Assembly (NCBI RefSeq): GCF_010500925.1
Contig: NZ_QVMG01000001.1
Span: forward strand, 372,001-436,000
DNA from: Parabacteroides sp. 52
GTDB taxonomy: Bacteria > Bacteroidota > Bacteroidia > Bacteroidales > Tannerellaceae
Reading direction: 5' to 3'
Length of the DNA: 64,000 nucleotides
A model generated the notes under the pieces. The model searched no databases, had not been told where the DNA came from, and saw only the letters and a list, made by a program, of their open reading frames with translations. A program made the position numbers and the translations under genes. Shown in pieces: positions 54,365 through 64,000 of this stretch (the first letter of the stretch is position 1; every line of letters starts with the position of its first letter).

Positions 54365-55044
54365 ATAAGATAAAAGTTTTATTAGTCGAAGACGAGTCTA
54401 CCCTGACCATGATCATAAAAGACACTCTGGATGGCCATGAGTTCGAGATATTCCTGGCGGCCAACGGGGAAGAGGGAATTCTCAAGTACAAAGAGATCCA
54501 GCCTGACATCATCGTTTCGGATGTGATGATGCCAACTATGGATGGCTTCAGTATGATCAAGGAAATACGAAAAACAGATCCTCACATCCCCGTTCTCTTT
54601 TTGTCGGCCCGCTCTGCGGCCAACGACGTGGTGGAAGGATTCGAACTCGGAGGAAACGATTACCTGAAGAAACCTTTTGGCATGGCTGAATTGATTATAC
54701 GCATCAAAGCTCTTTTGCATAAGGTTGTCTTGCAAAAAACAGAAACAACCACCTTCCAATTGGGACAATATACCTTCGACTCCATCACACAATCCCTTAC
54801 CTTTCAGGGAGAAAAACAATTTCTCAGCAACCGCGAATCAGAAATACTCAAACGCCTTTGCGAAAACAAAAACCAGGTGATGTCCATGAAGGAGGTATTG
54901 CTCGACCTATGGGGAGACGATTCCTTCTTTAACGCCCGCAGCCTTCATGTGTTTATCACCAAACTACGGCGTAAACTCATGAACGATGAGAGTATCAAGA
55001 TATTGAATGTACGTGGAATCGGTTATAAGATGATTACCGACTGA
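54361..55044 (+). CDS. OmpR-family response regulator
   Basis: A 227-residue regulator. The receiver has VEDE, D54 in VSDVMMPTMDG and the KKPF lysine. The winged-helix DNA-binding domain ends with HVFITKLRRKL and NVRGIGYKM. Cognate partner of the kinase upstream; its target may be the divergent receptor gene. Confidence 0.94.
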   Translation: MNKIKVLLVEDESTLTMIIKDTLDGHEFEIFLAANGEEGILKYKEIQPDIIVSDVMMPTMDGFSMIKEIRKTDPHIPVLFLSARSAANDVVEGFELGGNDYLKKPFGMAELIIRIKALLHKVVLQKTETTTFQLGQYTFDSITQSLTFQGEKQFLSNRESEILKRLCENKNQVMSMKEVLLDLWGDDSFFNARSLHVFITKLRRKLMNDESIKILNVRGIGYKMITD

Positions 55045-55068
55045 TCTGAAGGCTGGGGAGCAAGGAGT

Positions 55069-55160
55069 AGTTAGAGGGGGAGTCAGAGAAGTTAAAGGAG
55101 TTAGAGGGGAAATATTTATTATTCTTAACTCCTCTGACTCCTTTAACTTCTCTAACTACT
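55069..55160. repeat. Inverted nonamer microrepeats between response regulator and fabD
   Basis: Left arm: AGTTAGAGG, AGTCAGAGA, AGTTAAAGG, AGTTAGAGG (9-mers from 55081 in phase). Right arm: TTAACTCCT, CTGACTCCT, TTAACTTCT, CTAACTACT from 55125 to 55160 in exact 9-bp phase. The arms are inverted and can form a long hairpin between two convergent genes, so it may act as a terminator. Confidence 0.85.
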
Positions 55161-55163
55161 TAC

Positions 55164-56045
55164 TTATTGCATTCCTTCTGTTGTCATTTCTTTATTGATC
55201 TTCTTCACCAGACCTTGCAATACGGCACCTGGTCCTAACTCAATAAAGTGATCGGCACCATCTGCAATCATATGTTGAGCGGTCTGCGTCCAACGTACGG
55301 GGGCTGTCAATTGCGCAATCAGATTTGCTTTGATCTCTGCCGGATCCGTATGTGGTTTGGCATCCACATTCTGATAAACCGGACAAATAGGTTTCTTTAT
55401 TTCAGTCGCTTCAATGGCAGCAGCCAATTCAGCACGGGCCGGTTCCATCAACGGAGAGTGGAAAGCACCACCGACCTTCAGTTTAAGCGCCCGCTTGGCT
55501 CCGGCAGCCAACAACTTTTCACAAGCCTGGTCGATGCCCGGTATAGAGCCGGATATAACCAATTGTCCCGGACAGTTATAATTGGCACATACCACCACTT
55601 CGTCTGTGATGCCGGCAGTAATTTCTTCTACTACCTCATCCGACAAACCTAAAACAGCAGCCATAGTTGAGGGAGTAGCTTCACAAGCCTTTTGCATAGC
55701 CATGGCACGTTTGGATACCAACACCAATCCGTCTTCAAAAGAAAGGGCGCCGGCAGCAACCAGGGCAGAAAACTCACCCAGTGAATGCCCGGCAGTCATC
55801 GCGGGTTGAAACTGATCACCCAATGTTTTTGCTAATATAACAGAATGTAAGAAAATGGCCGGTTGTGTCACTTTTGTTTGTCTCAGATCTTCGTCTGTTC
55901 CTGCGAACATCAGATCTGTAATGCGGAAACCAAGGATCTCATTTGCTTTTTCAAACATCTCTTTAGCTAAAGGGTTGTTCTCATACAAATCTTTCCCCAT
56001 TCCTACGAATTGTGCACCCTGACCGGGAAATACATACGCTTTCAT
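55164..56045 (-). CDS. fabD: Malonyl-CoA:ACP transacylase
   Basis: A 293-residue transacylase of fatty-acid synthesis. FPGQGAQFVGMG and AGHSLGEFSAL (S88) are the active-site motifs; CPVYQNVDAKPH and FIELGPGAVLQGL are typical. It is monocistronic. Its stop codon lies just after the nonamer repeat. Confidence 0.95.
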   Translation of the reverse strand: MKAYVFPGQGAQFVGMGKDLYENNPLAKEMFEKANEILGFRITDLMFAGTDEDLRQTKVTQPAIFLHSVILAKTLGDQFQPAMTAGHSLGEFSALVAAGALSFEDGLVLVSKRAMAMQKACEATPSTMAAVLGLSDEVVEEITAGITDEVVVCANYNCPGQLVISGSIPGIDQACEKLLAAGAKRALKLKVGGAFHSPLMEPARAELAAAIEATEIKKPICPVYQNVDAKPHTDPAEIKANLIAQLTAPVRWTQTAQHMIADGADHFIELGPGAVLQGLVKKINKEMTTEGMQ

Positions 56046-56085
56046 GTTTCTAATAATTTTCTAATTTCAGATTTTTAAGACGGTG

Positions 56086-56093
56086 CAAAGGTA
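56086..56093 (-). promoter_or_regulatory. -7 element of fabD
   Basis: TACCTTTG on the minus strand, 40 nt before the ATG at 56045. Confidence 0.5.
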
Positions 56094-56123
56094 ATAAAAT
56101 TGAAATAAATGAGATACATATCG

Positions 56124-56131
56124 TATCTTTG
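56124..56131 (+). promoter_or_regulatory. -7 element of tatA-tatC
   Basis: TATCTTTG, 45 nt before the ATG at 56177. Confidence 0.5.
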
Positions 56132-56176
56132 CATGACAGAGATGAAGATTATTAACAATTAAAACAAAATAATATT

Positions 56177-56374
56177 ATGAACAATCTACTTTTTCTTCAA
56201 AATTTAGGAATGGCTGAAATCGTCATCATCGCTCTCATTGTCTTATTACTTTTCGGTGGTAAAAAGATACCCGAACTGATGAAAGGTATTGGTAAAGGGG
56301 TGAAGAATTTCAAGGATGGCGTAAAAGGTCTTGAAGACGATATCAATATAGACGATACAGACGAAAAGAAATAA
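56177..56374 (+). CDS. tatA: Twin-arginine translocase subunit TatA
   Basis: A 65-residue protein: one hydrophobic helix ([20 protein letters not shown]) with the FGG-KIPE hinge, an amphipathic helix ([14 protein letters not shown]) and an acidic tail. TatA forms the pore that exports folded proteins. Seven nt precede tatC. Confidence 0.93.
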   Translation: MNNLLFLQNLGMAEIVIIALIVLLLFGGKKIPELMKGIGKGVKNFKDGVKGLEDDINIDDTDEKK

Positions 56375-56380
56375 ACGGCA

Positions 56381-57229
56381 ATGCAACAAGAAGAAATGTC
56401 ATTCTGGGACCACCTGGAAGAACTTCGTTGGACTCTCTTTCGTTCCATAGTTGCGCTTTGTATTTTTGCCATAGCTCTCTTTGCTTTTATGCGGGGAGAG
56501 CATGGGATATTTGATGTGCTTATAATGGCACCCACACGGGGTGACTTTCTAACCTATCAACTATTTTGCAAAGCAGCCACATTGTTTAATGTGGCAAGTG
56601 AGTTTTGTGATACGGCTTTTCGTATTGACATTGTCAATATAAAACTGGCCTCTCAGTTTTTCACACACTTGACAACTGCTTTTTGGTTATCTCTGGTATT
56701 GGCTTTTCCCTATCTCATGTATGAGATTTGGAAATTTATCAGTCCGGCTCTATATGAAAATGAAAAGAAGAATGTGCGTTGGGTATTCCTCTTCGGTACA
56801 ATTATGTTCTTTTTGGGCTGTGCGGTTGGATATTATATCGTTTTCCCGGTAACCCTGCGCTTCTTGGCCACGTATCAGATAAGCACGGCTATCACGGAAC
56901 AAGTCTCTCTCGAATCCTATATGGATAACTTCCTGATGTTGATCTTCATCATGGGGATTGTATTTGAGATGCCTCTCTTATCCTGGCTTCTTTCTAAATT
57001 AGGTTTATTGAATCGCTCTTTCTTCCACAAATACAGAAGACATGCGATCGTTGCCTTATTGGTATTAGCCGCTTTCATCACCCCCAGTAGCGATCCATTC
57101 ACTTTATCGCTGGTATTTGTACCGCTTTATGTGCTTTATGAGATCAGTGCCTTCTTTGTCAAACCGGCACCTATAGAGGAGGAGGAAGAGGATGATAACG
57201 ACAACTATCTTCCGGAAGCAACAGAATAA
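56381..57229 (+). CDS. tatC: Twin-arginine translocase subunit TatC
   Basis: A 282-residue membrane protein with six helices. SFWDHLEELRWTLF is the conserved N-terminal motif and the periplasmic and membrane segments are normal. It binds RR signals; the Gfo/Idh oxidoreductase at 37.9 kb is a candidate substrate. The loop after helix 1 is somewhat long (about 40-95). No tatB is nearby, as usual in Bacteroidota. Confidence 0.95.
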   Translation: MQQEEMSFWDHLEELRWTLFRSIVALCIFAIALFAFMRGEHGIFDVLIMAPTRGDFLTYQLFCKAATLFNVASEFCDTAFRIDIVNIKLASQFFTHLTTAFWLSLVLAFPYLMYEIWKFISPALYENEKKNVRWVFLFGTIMFFLGCAVGYYIVFPVTLRFLATYQISTAITEQVSLESYMDNFLMLIFIMGIVFEMPLLSWLLSKLGLLNRSFFHKYRRHAIVALLVLAAFITPSSDPFTLSLVFVPLYVLYEISAFFVKPAPIEEEEEDDNDNYLPEATE

Positions 57230-57232
57230 AAC

Positions 57233-57344
57233 GATTAACGGTTAATGATTAACGATTAATGGTGACCGTTCCGGTCATAAATAAATTTACAAAGTCGCTT
57301 GCGACCCTCGTTAATTATTAACCGTTAATCGTTAATTATTCACT
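57233..57344. repeat. Inverted heptamer microrepeats between tatC and metH
   Basis: Left arm 57233-57267: GATTAAC, GGTTAAT, GATTAAC, GATTAAT, GGTGACC. Right arm 57310-57344: GTTAATT, ATTAACC, GTTAATC, GTTAATT, ATTCACT, all in exact 7-bp phase and inverted to the left. The right arm includes the last four codons and stop of metH. A hairpin of the arms could end both transcripts. Confidence 0.88.
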
Positions 57345-60300
57345 ATTTTACGCACCTCTGATTCGGATAAATGCCGACGATCAGCATAGTCTTTGACCTG
57401 CTCCTCATCTATTGCTCCAACCAGGAAATAACGGGCATCCGGATGGGCAATATAAAGTCCACTGACAGAGGCTGTCGGCATCATTGCCCCATTTTCCGTC
57501 AACTGCACACCGATACGTTTCATATCCAGCAATTTATCTATTGTAAAGTTCAGCCACTGATCCGGAAGCGAAGGATAACCAATAGCCGGACGTACCCCCT
57601 GATAATGCGCCTTAAACAATTCGGTCAAAGACAAGGATTCATCCGGTGCATACCCCCAATACTCTTTTCTTACTTTCTCATGTAGATATTCAGCCATTGC
57701 TTCCGCCAAACGATCGGTAAGAGTCTGCAACAACATCGCTTTATAGGCATCTCCCTCCTTTTCCAGTTTTTCCCGGAGATAAGCAGCACCGGCTCCACCG
57801 GTCACCACAAATGCGCCTACATAATCGATACGGCCTTCGCTTTTAGGCATCACATAGTCGGAAAGCGATTGATACACATTCTTCTCCTTGACTGTTTGCT
57901 GGCGAAGCGTCGGTATTTGTTCACCTCCTATATAAAGGGTATCCCTTTCACTCTGAGCTTCAAAAAAGCCATAAAGGGCTTTGCAGTATTCTGCTTTCAT
58001 CTCAATCAACTGATCCAACAGGCGCGTCGCATCTTTATACAATTGCATGGCTTCGGAGGCTTTATCCCTCTCTTCTTCCGCAAAAGAAGACAACCAGGAT
58101 GCCCGGCAGCTATCACATCCATGCAATTGGGCTATTTCCGCAAAGCGTCCGTTTAACTTCCAGGCAGTGAAGAAATAGGTCCAGTTTATATAAGGTATAA
58201 CTTCTTCTATAGGAATCATAGCCAACTGATGAACTCCGGGTTGGTTGGGGATGACAGGAGAATAGGCACTCCAATCGATCACAGGTTTATGGCTACGGGC
58301 AAAATCCAGGGAAACCCATTCTTCCTTTTTCTCCCGCATAGTCGCACGAAGCGTTTCATACTCTTCATCCAATTCCCGGATATACTGATCCCGCGTCTGC
58401 GGATGTAATAGTTTGGCCGCGATCAATGGATTCTGAGAAGCATCCGATACATGAATTACCGGATAATCATAGTGGGGTGCTATTTTAACAGCCGTATGCA
58501 GTTTAGAGGTGGTCGCCCCACCAATCATAATAGGAATACTTAATCCTGCTTTCTGCATCTCATCAGCCACATGTACCATCTCATCCAGGGAAGGAGTAAT
58601 CAATCCGGAGAGACAAAGCAAATCCGGTTTTTCCTCTATCGCTTTATTGACAATGACGTCTGCCGGAACCATAACACCCAGGTCTATCACCTCATAATTA
58701 TTACAGGCAAGCACTATCGAAACGATATTCTTCCCAATATCATGTACATCCCCTTTAACAGTAGCAAACAAGACTTTACCGGCCTTAGTCGAACCGGCTG
58801 TCGTCTTCTCCGCTTCAATAGCCGGTTGCAAGAGAGCCACAGCCTTCTTCATGGTACGTGCCGTTTTGACAACCTGGGGTAAAAACATCTTACCGGCACC
58901 AAAAAGAGCACCTACCTTGTTCATTCCCCCCATCAACGGACCATCGATTATATCTACCGTACGCGGATACTGCCGGACAGCTTCTTCCAAGTCTGTTTCC
59001 AGGTAGTCACCAATACCTTTTATCAATGCATACTCCAGACGTTCTTCCAATGCTCCTTCTCGCCAGGCAGCTTTTTTCTCTTCAGACACCTCTGTTTGGG
59101 GTTGAATCAGTTGTTGGGCATAAAGAATCAGATCATCTGCTGCATCCGCCCTGCGATCCAAGACCACATCTTCCAATAAAGAACGGAAAGAGGGTTCTAT
59201 ATCTTCATACAAGACAGCCGTAGAAGGATTCACAATCCCCATATCCATGCCCTTTTCAATAGCATGATACAAGAAGACTGCATGCATAGCTTCACGCACA
59301 TAATTATTCCCCCGGAAAGAAAAAGAAAGATTACTCACTCCCCCACTCACCTTGGCTCCAGGCAGATGTTTCTTTATCCATTCAACAGCCCGGATAAATG
59401 CCAATCCGTACCCGTTATGCTCTTCCATGCCTGTTGCAACGGCCAATACATTGGGGTCGAAAATAATATCTTGCGGCTGAAAGCCTACTTTTTCAGTCAA
59501 CAAACGGTAAGCCCGTTCGCATATTTCAATCTTGCGTTCAAAGGTATCAGCCTGCCCCGCTTCGTCAAAAGCCATCACCACGGTTGCCGCTCCCAACTGC
59601 CGGATACGCTCGGCACGTTGCAGGAAGACTTCTTCCCCTTCTTTCAGTGAGATCGAGTTGACAATGCTTTTGCCCTGTGTACATTGCAATCCCTGTTCGA
59701 TCACTTCCCATTGGGAAGAGTCTATCATCACCGGCACACGGGCTATATCGGGTTCCGAAGCGATCAGATTCAGGAAAGTAGTCATTTCTTTGACGGCATC
59801 CAACATGCCATCGTCCATATTTATATCAATCACCTGCGCTCCGTCTTCCACCTGTTTGCGCGCGATGGTAAGGGCCTCTTCATAGTTCTTTTCTTTTATC
59901 AGACGAAGAAACTTACGGGAACCCGCCACATTGCAACGTTCACCGATATTGACAAAATTATTCTCCGGTTTCACCTCCAGCAGTTCCAGGCCGGAAAGCC
60001 ATAAGCTGGTCGGAACAGGAGAAGGTATATGCGGTTTCGCTCCTTTTACAAAAGAAGGATATTGAGCAATATGGGCAGGTGTTGTCCCACAACAACCTCC
60101 TAAAATATTCACCAGTCCTTCTTCGACAAAAGGTTTTACATGAACAGCCATTAACTCCGGCGTCTCGTCATACGTACCAAAACTGTTGGGAAGTCCGGCA
60201 TTGGGATAAGCACTGATATAATAAGGAGCCTCTTTGGCCAGTTCTTGCAAATAAGATTTCATATCGGCAGCTCCGAAAGAGCAGTTTAATCCGATGCTTA

Positions 60301-61054
60301 GGATAGATGTATGCTGCACAGAAGCCAGAAAAGCGGTTAAGGTCTGTCCCGAGAAAGTACGCCCTCCCTGTGCCGACAGGGTGAGGGAAAGCATGATCGG
60401 CAGCGTCTTCTTTTCCTCTCTCAACACAGCCTCGGCGGCATCTAAACCGGCCTTTACATTCAATGTGTCGAATACGGTTTCGAAAAGAAGAACATCCACT
60501 CCCCCTCCTATCAATGCCTTTACCTGTTCTTTGTAGGCATCGTACAAGTCGGAATAGGTCACTGCTCGGTAAGCGGGGTTATTCACATCCGGACTCATCG
60601 ACGCCGTCTTATTGGTAGGCCCTAACGATCCGGCCACAAAAACCTGCCGTTCAGGAAATTCAACCATAAACTGATCGGCTACCTGACGGGCCAAGCCAAC
60701 CGCTGCTTTATTCATTTCCTGTACATATTCCTGCATCCCATAATCTTCCATGGATATGGCATTGGCATTAAAGGTATTGGTGGTAATAATATCAGCCCCG
60801 GCATCCAGATACTCCCGGTGAATGGCCTGGATAACATCCGGGCGGGTAAGACACAAAAGGTCGTTATTTCCTTTCTGTTGTCCCGACAAATCTATAAAAC
60901 GTTCTCCCCGGTAATCCTTTTCTTCCAGTTTGTACCGCTGAACCATTGTACCCATACCTCCGTCTAAAATCAATATACCTTCCTTCAGACTCTGCTCGAA
61001 TAACGAATACGTATCAGACGTATGAGCAGATTTATTCTTATTTGTATGCTTCAT
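57332..61054 (-). CDS. metH: Cobalamin-dependent methionine synthase
   Basis: A 1240-residue enzyme converting homocysteine to methionine with methyltetrahydrofolate. The homocysteine domain has zinc Cys in GLNCSFG (about 254) and GGCCGTT (about 318); a pterin-binding barrel follows ([14 protein letters not shown]); the B12 domain has DVHDIG (about 768); the activation domain ends the protein. All four modules are present, so length is normal (E. coli 1227). It ends a four-gene operon. No cobalamin riboswitch was seen in the 36-nt gap before it. Confidence 0.96.
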   Translation of the reverse strand: MKHTNKNKSAHTSDTYSLFEQSLKEGILILDGGMGTMVQRYKLEEKDYRGERFIDLSGQQKGNNDLLCLTRPDVIQAIHREYLDAGADIITTNTFNANAISMEDYGMQEYVQEMNKAAVGLARQVADQFMVEFPERQVFVAGSLGPTNKTASMSPDVNNPAYRAVTYSDLYDAYKEQVKALIGGGVDVLLFETVFDTLNVKAGLDAAEAVLREEKKTLPIMLSLTLSAQGGRTFSGQTLTAFLASVQHTSILSIGLNCSFGAADMKSYLQELAKEAPYYISAYPNAGLPNSFGTYDETPELMAVHVKPFVEEGLVNILGGCCGTTPAHIAQYPSFVKGAKPHIPSPVPTSLWLSGLELLEVKPENNFVNIGERCNVAGSRKFLRLIKEKNYEEALTIARKQVEDGAQVIDINMDDGMLDAVKEMTTFLNLIASEPDIARVPVMIDSSQWEVIEQGLQCTQGKSIVNSISLKEGEEVFLQRAERIRQLGAATVVMAFDEAGQADTFERKIEICERAYRLLTEKVGFQPQDIIFDPNVLAVATGMEEHNGYGLAFIRAVEWIKKHLPGAKVSGGVSNLSFSFRGNNYVREAMHAVFLYHAIEKGMDMGIVNPSTAVLYEDIEPSFRSLLEDVVLDRRADAADDLILYAQQLIQPQTEVSEEKKAAWREGALEERLEYALIKGIGDYLETDLEEAVRQYPRTVDIIDGPLMGGMNKVGALFGAGKMFLPQVVKTARTMKKAVALLQPAIEAEKTTAGSTKAGKVLFATVKGDVHDIGKNIVSIVLACNNYEVIDLGVMVPADVIVNKAIEEKPDLLCLSGLITPSLDEMVHVADEMQKAGLSIPIMIGGATTSKLHTAVKIAPHYDYPVIHVSDASQNPLIAAKLLHPQTRDQYIRELDEEYETLRATMREKKEEWVSLDFARSHKPVIDWSAYSPVIPNQPGVHQLAMIPIEEVIPYINWTYFFTAWKLNGRFAEIAQLHGCDSCRASWLSSFAEEERDKASEAMQLYKDATRLLDQLIEMKAEYCKALYGFFEAQSERDTLYIGGEQIPTLRQQTVKEKNVYQSLSDYVMPKSEGRIDYVGAFVVTGGAGAAYLREKLEKEGDAYKAMLLQTLTDRLAEAMAEYLHEKVRKEYWGYAPDESLSLTELFKAHYQGVRPAIGYPSLPDQWLNFTIDKLLDMKRIGVQLTENGAMMPTASVSGLYIAHPDARYFLVGAIDEEQVKDYADRRHLSESEVRKIVNN

Positions 61055-61090
61055 TTTTCTTTCTTTTCCGTTTGATCTCTCACGCTTTCA

Positions 61091-62032
61091 TCATCTTCCT
61101 GTCAGCCATTTCACACCTCTTCTTGCCCAAACCACTGCCAGGGCAAAGAACAGACGAGTCACTATTATCCAGAAAGCCGGAATCCCTATGGCTACAAAAA
61201 TCAATGTATCCTCCAAAAGGGAATGACATATGGCCAGGTGATAATTCAATATATTTCCATCCCGATAGGATAATTTCTTTTCTTCCATTTGTTCACGCAT
61301 GATAGCTCCCCCGTATGCCAGGCCTACCAGGTTACCTACCAGCCACAAAAAGGCCGCATCCTTGGGTAAACCAAATAGCTTCATCAAAGGGGCGAACACA
61401 GTCGAAAGGCCTTTCAGGCATTTGAACTCTTCCAAGACAGAATGTACTATCATCAATCCCGTTACGATCAACAGGATGGATAATACCACTTTCATGGAAC
61501 TAAAAAACCATAAGACAAACACCTCCTGCAAACGCAGGCTGGCAGCTGTCATTTCTGTTTCACCAATAGATCCCCAATCGCCTGCAGGCATGACCCGGTT
61601 GAGCGTGAAAGCAATCACAAAGGCCATCCCTATACGCAAAAAAGTCATGCCCCAGAAAGAAGAGCCCGTCTTTGCCTGTACAGATGATTCAACGATCAGA
61701 TTATGGGCAGTCAGACACATGACAGCCAGTATCGTAGCTTCCCGTACGCCTAAGGAGAAGGTCGCAATCAGAGCTATCGAAGCATAGAGAGGACAAAAAA
61801 TACTGGTAATAAAAACAACTGCCGTCTTCCCGGGCAGACCGATAAGAGAAAACACCGGTTCGATATAACCGGAAAGGATAGCTAAAGCTCCGGAATATTC
61901 CAAAAGGCGAACCAGTAAAGAGATAGGTAAAATAATCTTGCATAGCCAAAGACATGTCTTTCCGGCCTTTGGCAAAGCCTTCGTAACACATCCCCAAACA
62001 CGGGTAAATAGGTCGGCACTCTCTTTCATCAT
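61091..62032 (-). CDS. Nucleoside-recognition (gate) domain membrane protein
   Basis: A 313-residue protein with about eight hydrophobic segments in two similar halves, each containing a gate-like stretch (FSLGVREATILAVMCLTAHN; LVGNLVGLAYGGAIM). It resembles the spore-maturation SpmA/SpmB-type proteins; the transported solute is unknown. It lies 46 nt after smpB and 36 nt before metH. Confidence 0.85.
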   Translation of the reverse strand: MMKESADLFTRVWGCVTKALPKAGKTCLWLCKIILPISLLVRLLEYSGALAILSGYIEPVFSLIGLPGKTAVVFITSIFCPLYASIALIATFSLGVREATILAVMCLTAHNLIVESSVQAKTGSSFWGMTFLRIGMAFVIAFTLNRVMPAGDWGSIGETEMTAASLRLQEVFVLWFFSSMKVVLSILLIVTGLMIVHSVLEEFKCLKGLSTVFAPLMKLFGLPKDAAFLWLVGNLVGLAYGGAIMREQMEEKKLSYRDGNILNYHLAICHSLLEDTLIFVAIGIPAFWIIVTRLFFALAVVWARRGVKWLTGR

Positions 62033-62078
62033 TTATTGTTAGCTAAGCAAACGGAGTCTGCATGCAGATGAACACGCA

Positions 62079-62540
62079 TCAACGTTTAAACGCCCTGTCC
62101 ATCTCCCGTCGGTCGTCACGCTCCCGGATGGTGTCGCGTTTGTCATATTCTTTCTTACCTTTGGCAATAGCGATGACGACCTTCGCCAATCCCCTGTCAT
62201 TGATAAAAAGGCGCGTAGGAACAATCGTAAAGCCACTGTTATGGGCGGCTGTTTCGATCTTCCGTATTTCTTTTCTGTTGAGTAACAATTTACGGTCGCG
62301 ACGGGCTACATGGTTATTGTAAGTGCCATAGAAATATTCGGCAATATACATATTCTTCACCCACACTTCTCCCCGCTCCACGATGCAATACGTATCCACC
62401 AGGCTGCCCTTACCCAATCGGATCGACTTAATCTCCGTACCTGTCAGGACAATACCCGCTGTAAATGTTTCGAGCAACTCATAGTCGAAAGTTGCCCGTT
62501 TATTCTTTATCTGTATGTTATTATTTATCTTTTCTTTCAT
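62079..62540 (-). CDS. smpB: SsrA-binding protein SmpB
   Basis: A 153-residue OB-fold RNA-binding protein: [28 protein letters not shown] and [30 protein letters not shown] (split here into shorter pieces VPTRLFIND and [10 protein letters not shown]). It brings tmRNA to stalled ribosomes. It lies 12 nt after the YIP1 gene. Confidence 0.96.
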   Translation of the reverse strand: MKEKINNNIQIKNKRATFDYELLETFTAGIVLTGTEIKSIRLGKGSLVDTYCIVERGEVWVKNMYIAEYFYGTYNNHVARRDRKLLLNRKEIRKIETAAHNSGFTIVPTRLFINDRGLAKVVIAIAKGKKEYDKRDTIRERDDRREMDRAFKR

Positions 62541-62552
62541 CGTTTATTGATT

Positions 62553-63119
62553 TCAGGAGCGTAATCCGGGCATTAATAAAAACAGGATTACCTCTATCAG
62601 GTAAGGTATGATTAATATTACTGCAGAAGCTATCCCTACAAATTTCAACCGTTCCTTCTCTTCCACATACATATAGAGCGGTGCTCCTTCCCATATAATG
62701 TAAAAGGTGTACAAAATGAATATACGCAAAAAGAAAAACTCAGGGATAAGCATCAACACGGCATTCAGGGCAAACATCAAAGAAGAAGAATAACCCACAA
62801 AACGTTGGCATAAACGAAAATCCTTCTCTCTTTTGAAAACGCCCTGCCAGATCTCATTCAACAGGTAAGCCCCTAAATAAAAACCACCGAATGCCGCAAG
62901 CAGCGAACGGATAGAGGCTTTTAATGCCAATTCGACATCAAATTCTTTGCGCGTAAAGAGTATACCCAGAAAAGCGGCTACCGTAAGAAGTCCTATCAAC
63001 GGATACACAAACCGGGAAAGAAATTCATCACCCTTTTCTTCCTTTTGCGCTAACAAATCCCAGGCTTTTGCCGGTTGAGAAATGATAAGTATCACCCATT
63101 TAAAAATCTCTTTATACAT
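62553..63119 (-). CDS. YIP1-family membrane protein
   Basis: A 188-residue protein with five hydrophobic segments and the Yip1 pattern (IISQPAKAWDLLAQKEE near the start). Function in bacteria is unknown. I use the ATG at 63119: a -7 promoter element at 63141-63148 overlaps the alternative start at 63143, which would not be transcribed. First gene of the operon with smpB, a gate protein and metH. Confidence 0.85.
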   Translation of the reverse strand: MYKEIFKWVILIISQPAKAWDLLAQKEEKGDEFLSRFVYPLIGLLTVAAFLGILFTRKEFDVELALKASIRSLLAAFGGFYLGAYLLNEIWQGVFKREKDFRLCQRFVGYSSSLMFALNAVLMLIPEFFFLRIFILYTFYIIWEGAPLYMYVEEKERLKFVGIASAVILIIPYLIEVILFLLMPGLRS

Positions 63120-63140
63120 CTCCGTTTTACTATTAGACTG

Positions 63141-63148
63141 CAAAAGTA
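63141..63148 (-). promoter_or_regulatory. -7 element that sets the YIP1 start
   Basis: TACTTTTG on the minus strand matches TAnnTTTG, 21 nt before the ATG at 63119. Confidence 0.6.
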
Positions 63149-63216
63149 CAAAAATAGACGGGATTACCTGTTATCCTGCATTTATTTCTCTTGTCAAAGA
63201 GGTTCACACAACGGCC

Positions 63217-63975
63217 TTATTCCGGTAATTCAGACAGCTTCACCGCAAACATTCCTGTTCGCTCCCATAGGTATCCGGACTTATTTGCATTGAGCTTGGA
63301 AGGGTAATTGATCCGGAAATAAAGAGAGTCCGCCCCTACCTCCTTTTGCCGGCGGATAAAAGGGGCAAAGTCAAAGGCATTTGCCTGTACCCACTTTGTG
63401 CCGATCGTATCCGTCGTTTCACTGTGGCGGGTCGAGCGGAGAAACAGGTTATAGTATTTGATCCCTGACAGGGTATCCAGTTGCAGTTCCTCCGGATCAT
63501 AAGAAAGATCAAGTGTATGTTTCTCCTGGTCTATAAGAGGACTGTGATCGGTCAAGAGAAAAAAGCGGTTCCGGATGATCCGGCTTTTACTAAAGGAGGT
63601 GAGTTTGATGTATTCCTCCTCCGCCCAAACGCCTGCCGTATCTGTCAACTCGGTATGCAAAGGCCAGAGAGGCACAGTATCCAAGCGAGTGAGTTCTGCT
63701 TGATATGTTTTATTAGCGGGTAATTCATCCAAGCCGGCTATAAATTCAACCTGGAAACAATCGCCTTCTTTCAATCCCACCAGCGACTCTATCGCTGGAG
63801 ATGTAATGAAATCCCCTTCCCGGTTATTGCCATCGTTCGTATAAAGTGCCGGTACCGGTTGAAGTACCGCGACCCCATACCGATAATAGGTATGTTTTTC
63901 CGTATCACTTCCCATACAGGAAAACAAAGACAGACTGACGATCCATACGATGAGAGAGAGAGTTATACTTTTCAC
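63217..63975 (-). CDS. NigD-like lipoprotein
   Basis: A 252-residue lipoprotein: lipobox SLFSC near residue 19, then an OB-like beta-rich region (YRYGVAVLQPVPALYTN, FQVEFIAGLDELPAN) and a beta-sandwich C-terminus. The order suggests NigD-like proteins of Bacteroidota, whose function is unknown. The likeness is weak. It ends near the right edge with the start complete. Confidence 0.6.
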   Translation of the reverse strand: MKSITLSLIVWIVSLSLFSCMGSDTEKHTYYRYGVAVLQPVPALYTNDGNNREGDFITSPAIESLVGLKEGDCFQVEFIAGLDELPANKTYQAELTRLDTVPLWPLHTELTDTAGVWAEEEYIKLTSFSKSRIIRNRFFLLTDHSPLIDQEKHTLDLSYDPEELQLDTLSGIKYYNLFLRSTRHSETTDTIGTKWVQANAFDFAPFIRRQKEVGADSLYFRINYPSKLNANKSGYLWERTGMFAVKLSELPE

Positions 63976-63988
63976 CTTTTCACTGTTT

Positions 63989-63996
63989 TATCTTTG
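63989..63996 (+). promoter_or_regulatory. -7 element for a gene beyond the right edge
   Basis: TATCTTTG on the plus strand, directed away from the lipoprotein gene and out of the window. Confidence 0.45.
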
Positions 63997-64000
63997 CAAA

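Noticed and set aside
61055..61090. Cobalamin riboswitch before metH
   Set aside because: The gap is only 36 nt and metH lies inside an operon; no B12-box-like sequence was seen. The mutA leader also lacks one.
63120..63143. Earlier start for the YIP1 protein
   Set aside because: It overlaps the promoter -7 element at 63141-63148.

Overview
The window looks like a chromosomal segment of a Bacteroidales gut anaerobe, most likely Parabacteroides or a close relative. The evidence is the repeated Bacteroidota promoter element TAnnTTTG upstream of many genes, SusC/SusD, ECF sigma and FecR genes, a succinate-to-propionate pathway, and many Bacteroidota-only families (DUF4199, DUF6261, DUF6364, OadG fused to a lamin-tail domain). 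The genus is an inference. No prophage, integrase, insertion sequence or CRISPR array was recognised.

Layout. 1-2.8 kb: a truncated outer-membrane receptor gene, then a nitroreductase / DUF2520 / KdsC-type phosphatase / Maf operon. 2.8-6.3 kb: DUF4199, glycosyltransferase and ApbE genes; a small stand-alone unit carrying SRP RNA and tRNA-Thr; a low-molecular-weight tyrosine phosphatase. 6.5-11.7 kb: PriA, two envelope proteins, and a stand-alone CARF plus PD-(D/E)xK nuclease of the Card1/Can2 type. 11.9-16 kb: methylmalonyl-CoA mutase mutA-mutB. 16-22.2 kb: an orphan DnaB-like helicase core, a DUF6261 protein, a fused ABC-2 transporter and a lipoprotein. 22.2-26.1 kb: a five-gene partner-switching signalling operon (STAS, RsbW-like kinase, two histidine kinases, receiver-PP2C). 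26.2-29.1 kb: yicC-gmk-nadD and tsaB. 29.3-33.9 kb: methylmalonyl-CoA epimerase and the Na+-pumping methylmalonyl-CoA decarboxylase operon, which works with mutAB to turn succinyl-CoA into propionyl-CoA. 34.2-46.4 kb: a sigma/anti-sigma controlled SusCD locus with a Gfo/Idh/MocA oxidoreductase and a HEAT plus double DUF1080 protein, consistent with 3-keto-glycoside glycan breakdown. 46.8-55 kb: metallophosphoesterase, VapBC-type pair, PhoH, a TonB receptor and a divergent two-component system. 55.1-64 kb: fabD, tatA-tatC, and a YIP1 / smpB / nucleoside-recognition / metH operon, ending in a lipoprotein gene.

The intergenic DNA holds two kinds of structured repeat not explained by the genes. 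One is arrays of short palindromes repeated at exactly 22 bp: two near-identical 89-bp copies at 6.4 and 29.1 kb, and an unrelated sequence with the same period at 46.6 kb. The other is degenerate 7- to 9-bp microrepeats, mostly paired in inverted orientation, that share a GTYA core (13.7, 37.7, 55.1 and 57.3 kb). One of these has entered a signal-peptide coding sequence and two reach or abut gene ends.

The most promising leads are these repeat families, the CRISPR-independent Card1-like nuclease, and the partner-switch operon, in which one kinase has lost its phospho-acceptor histidine.
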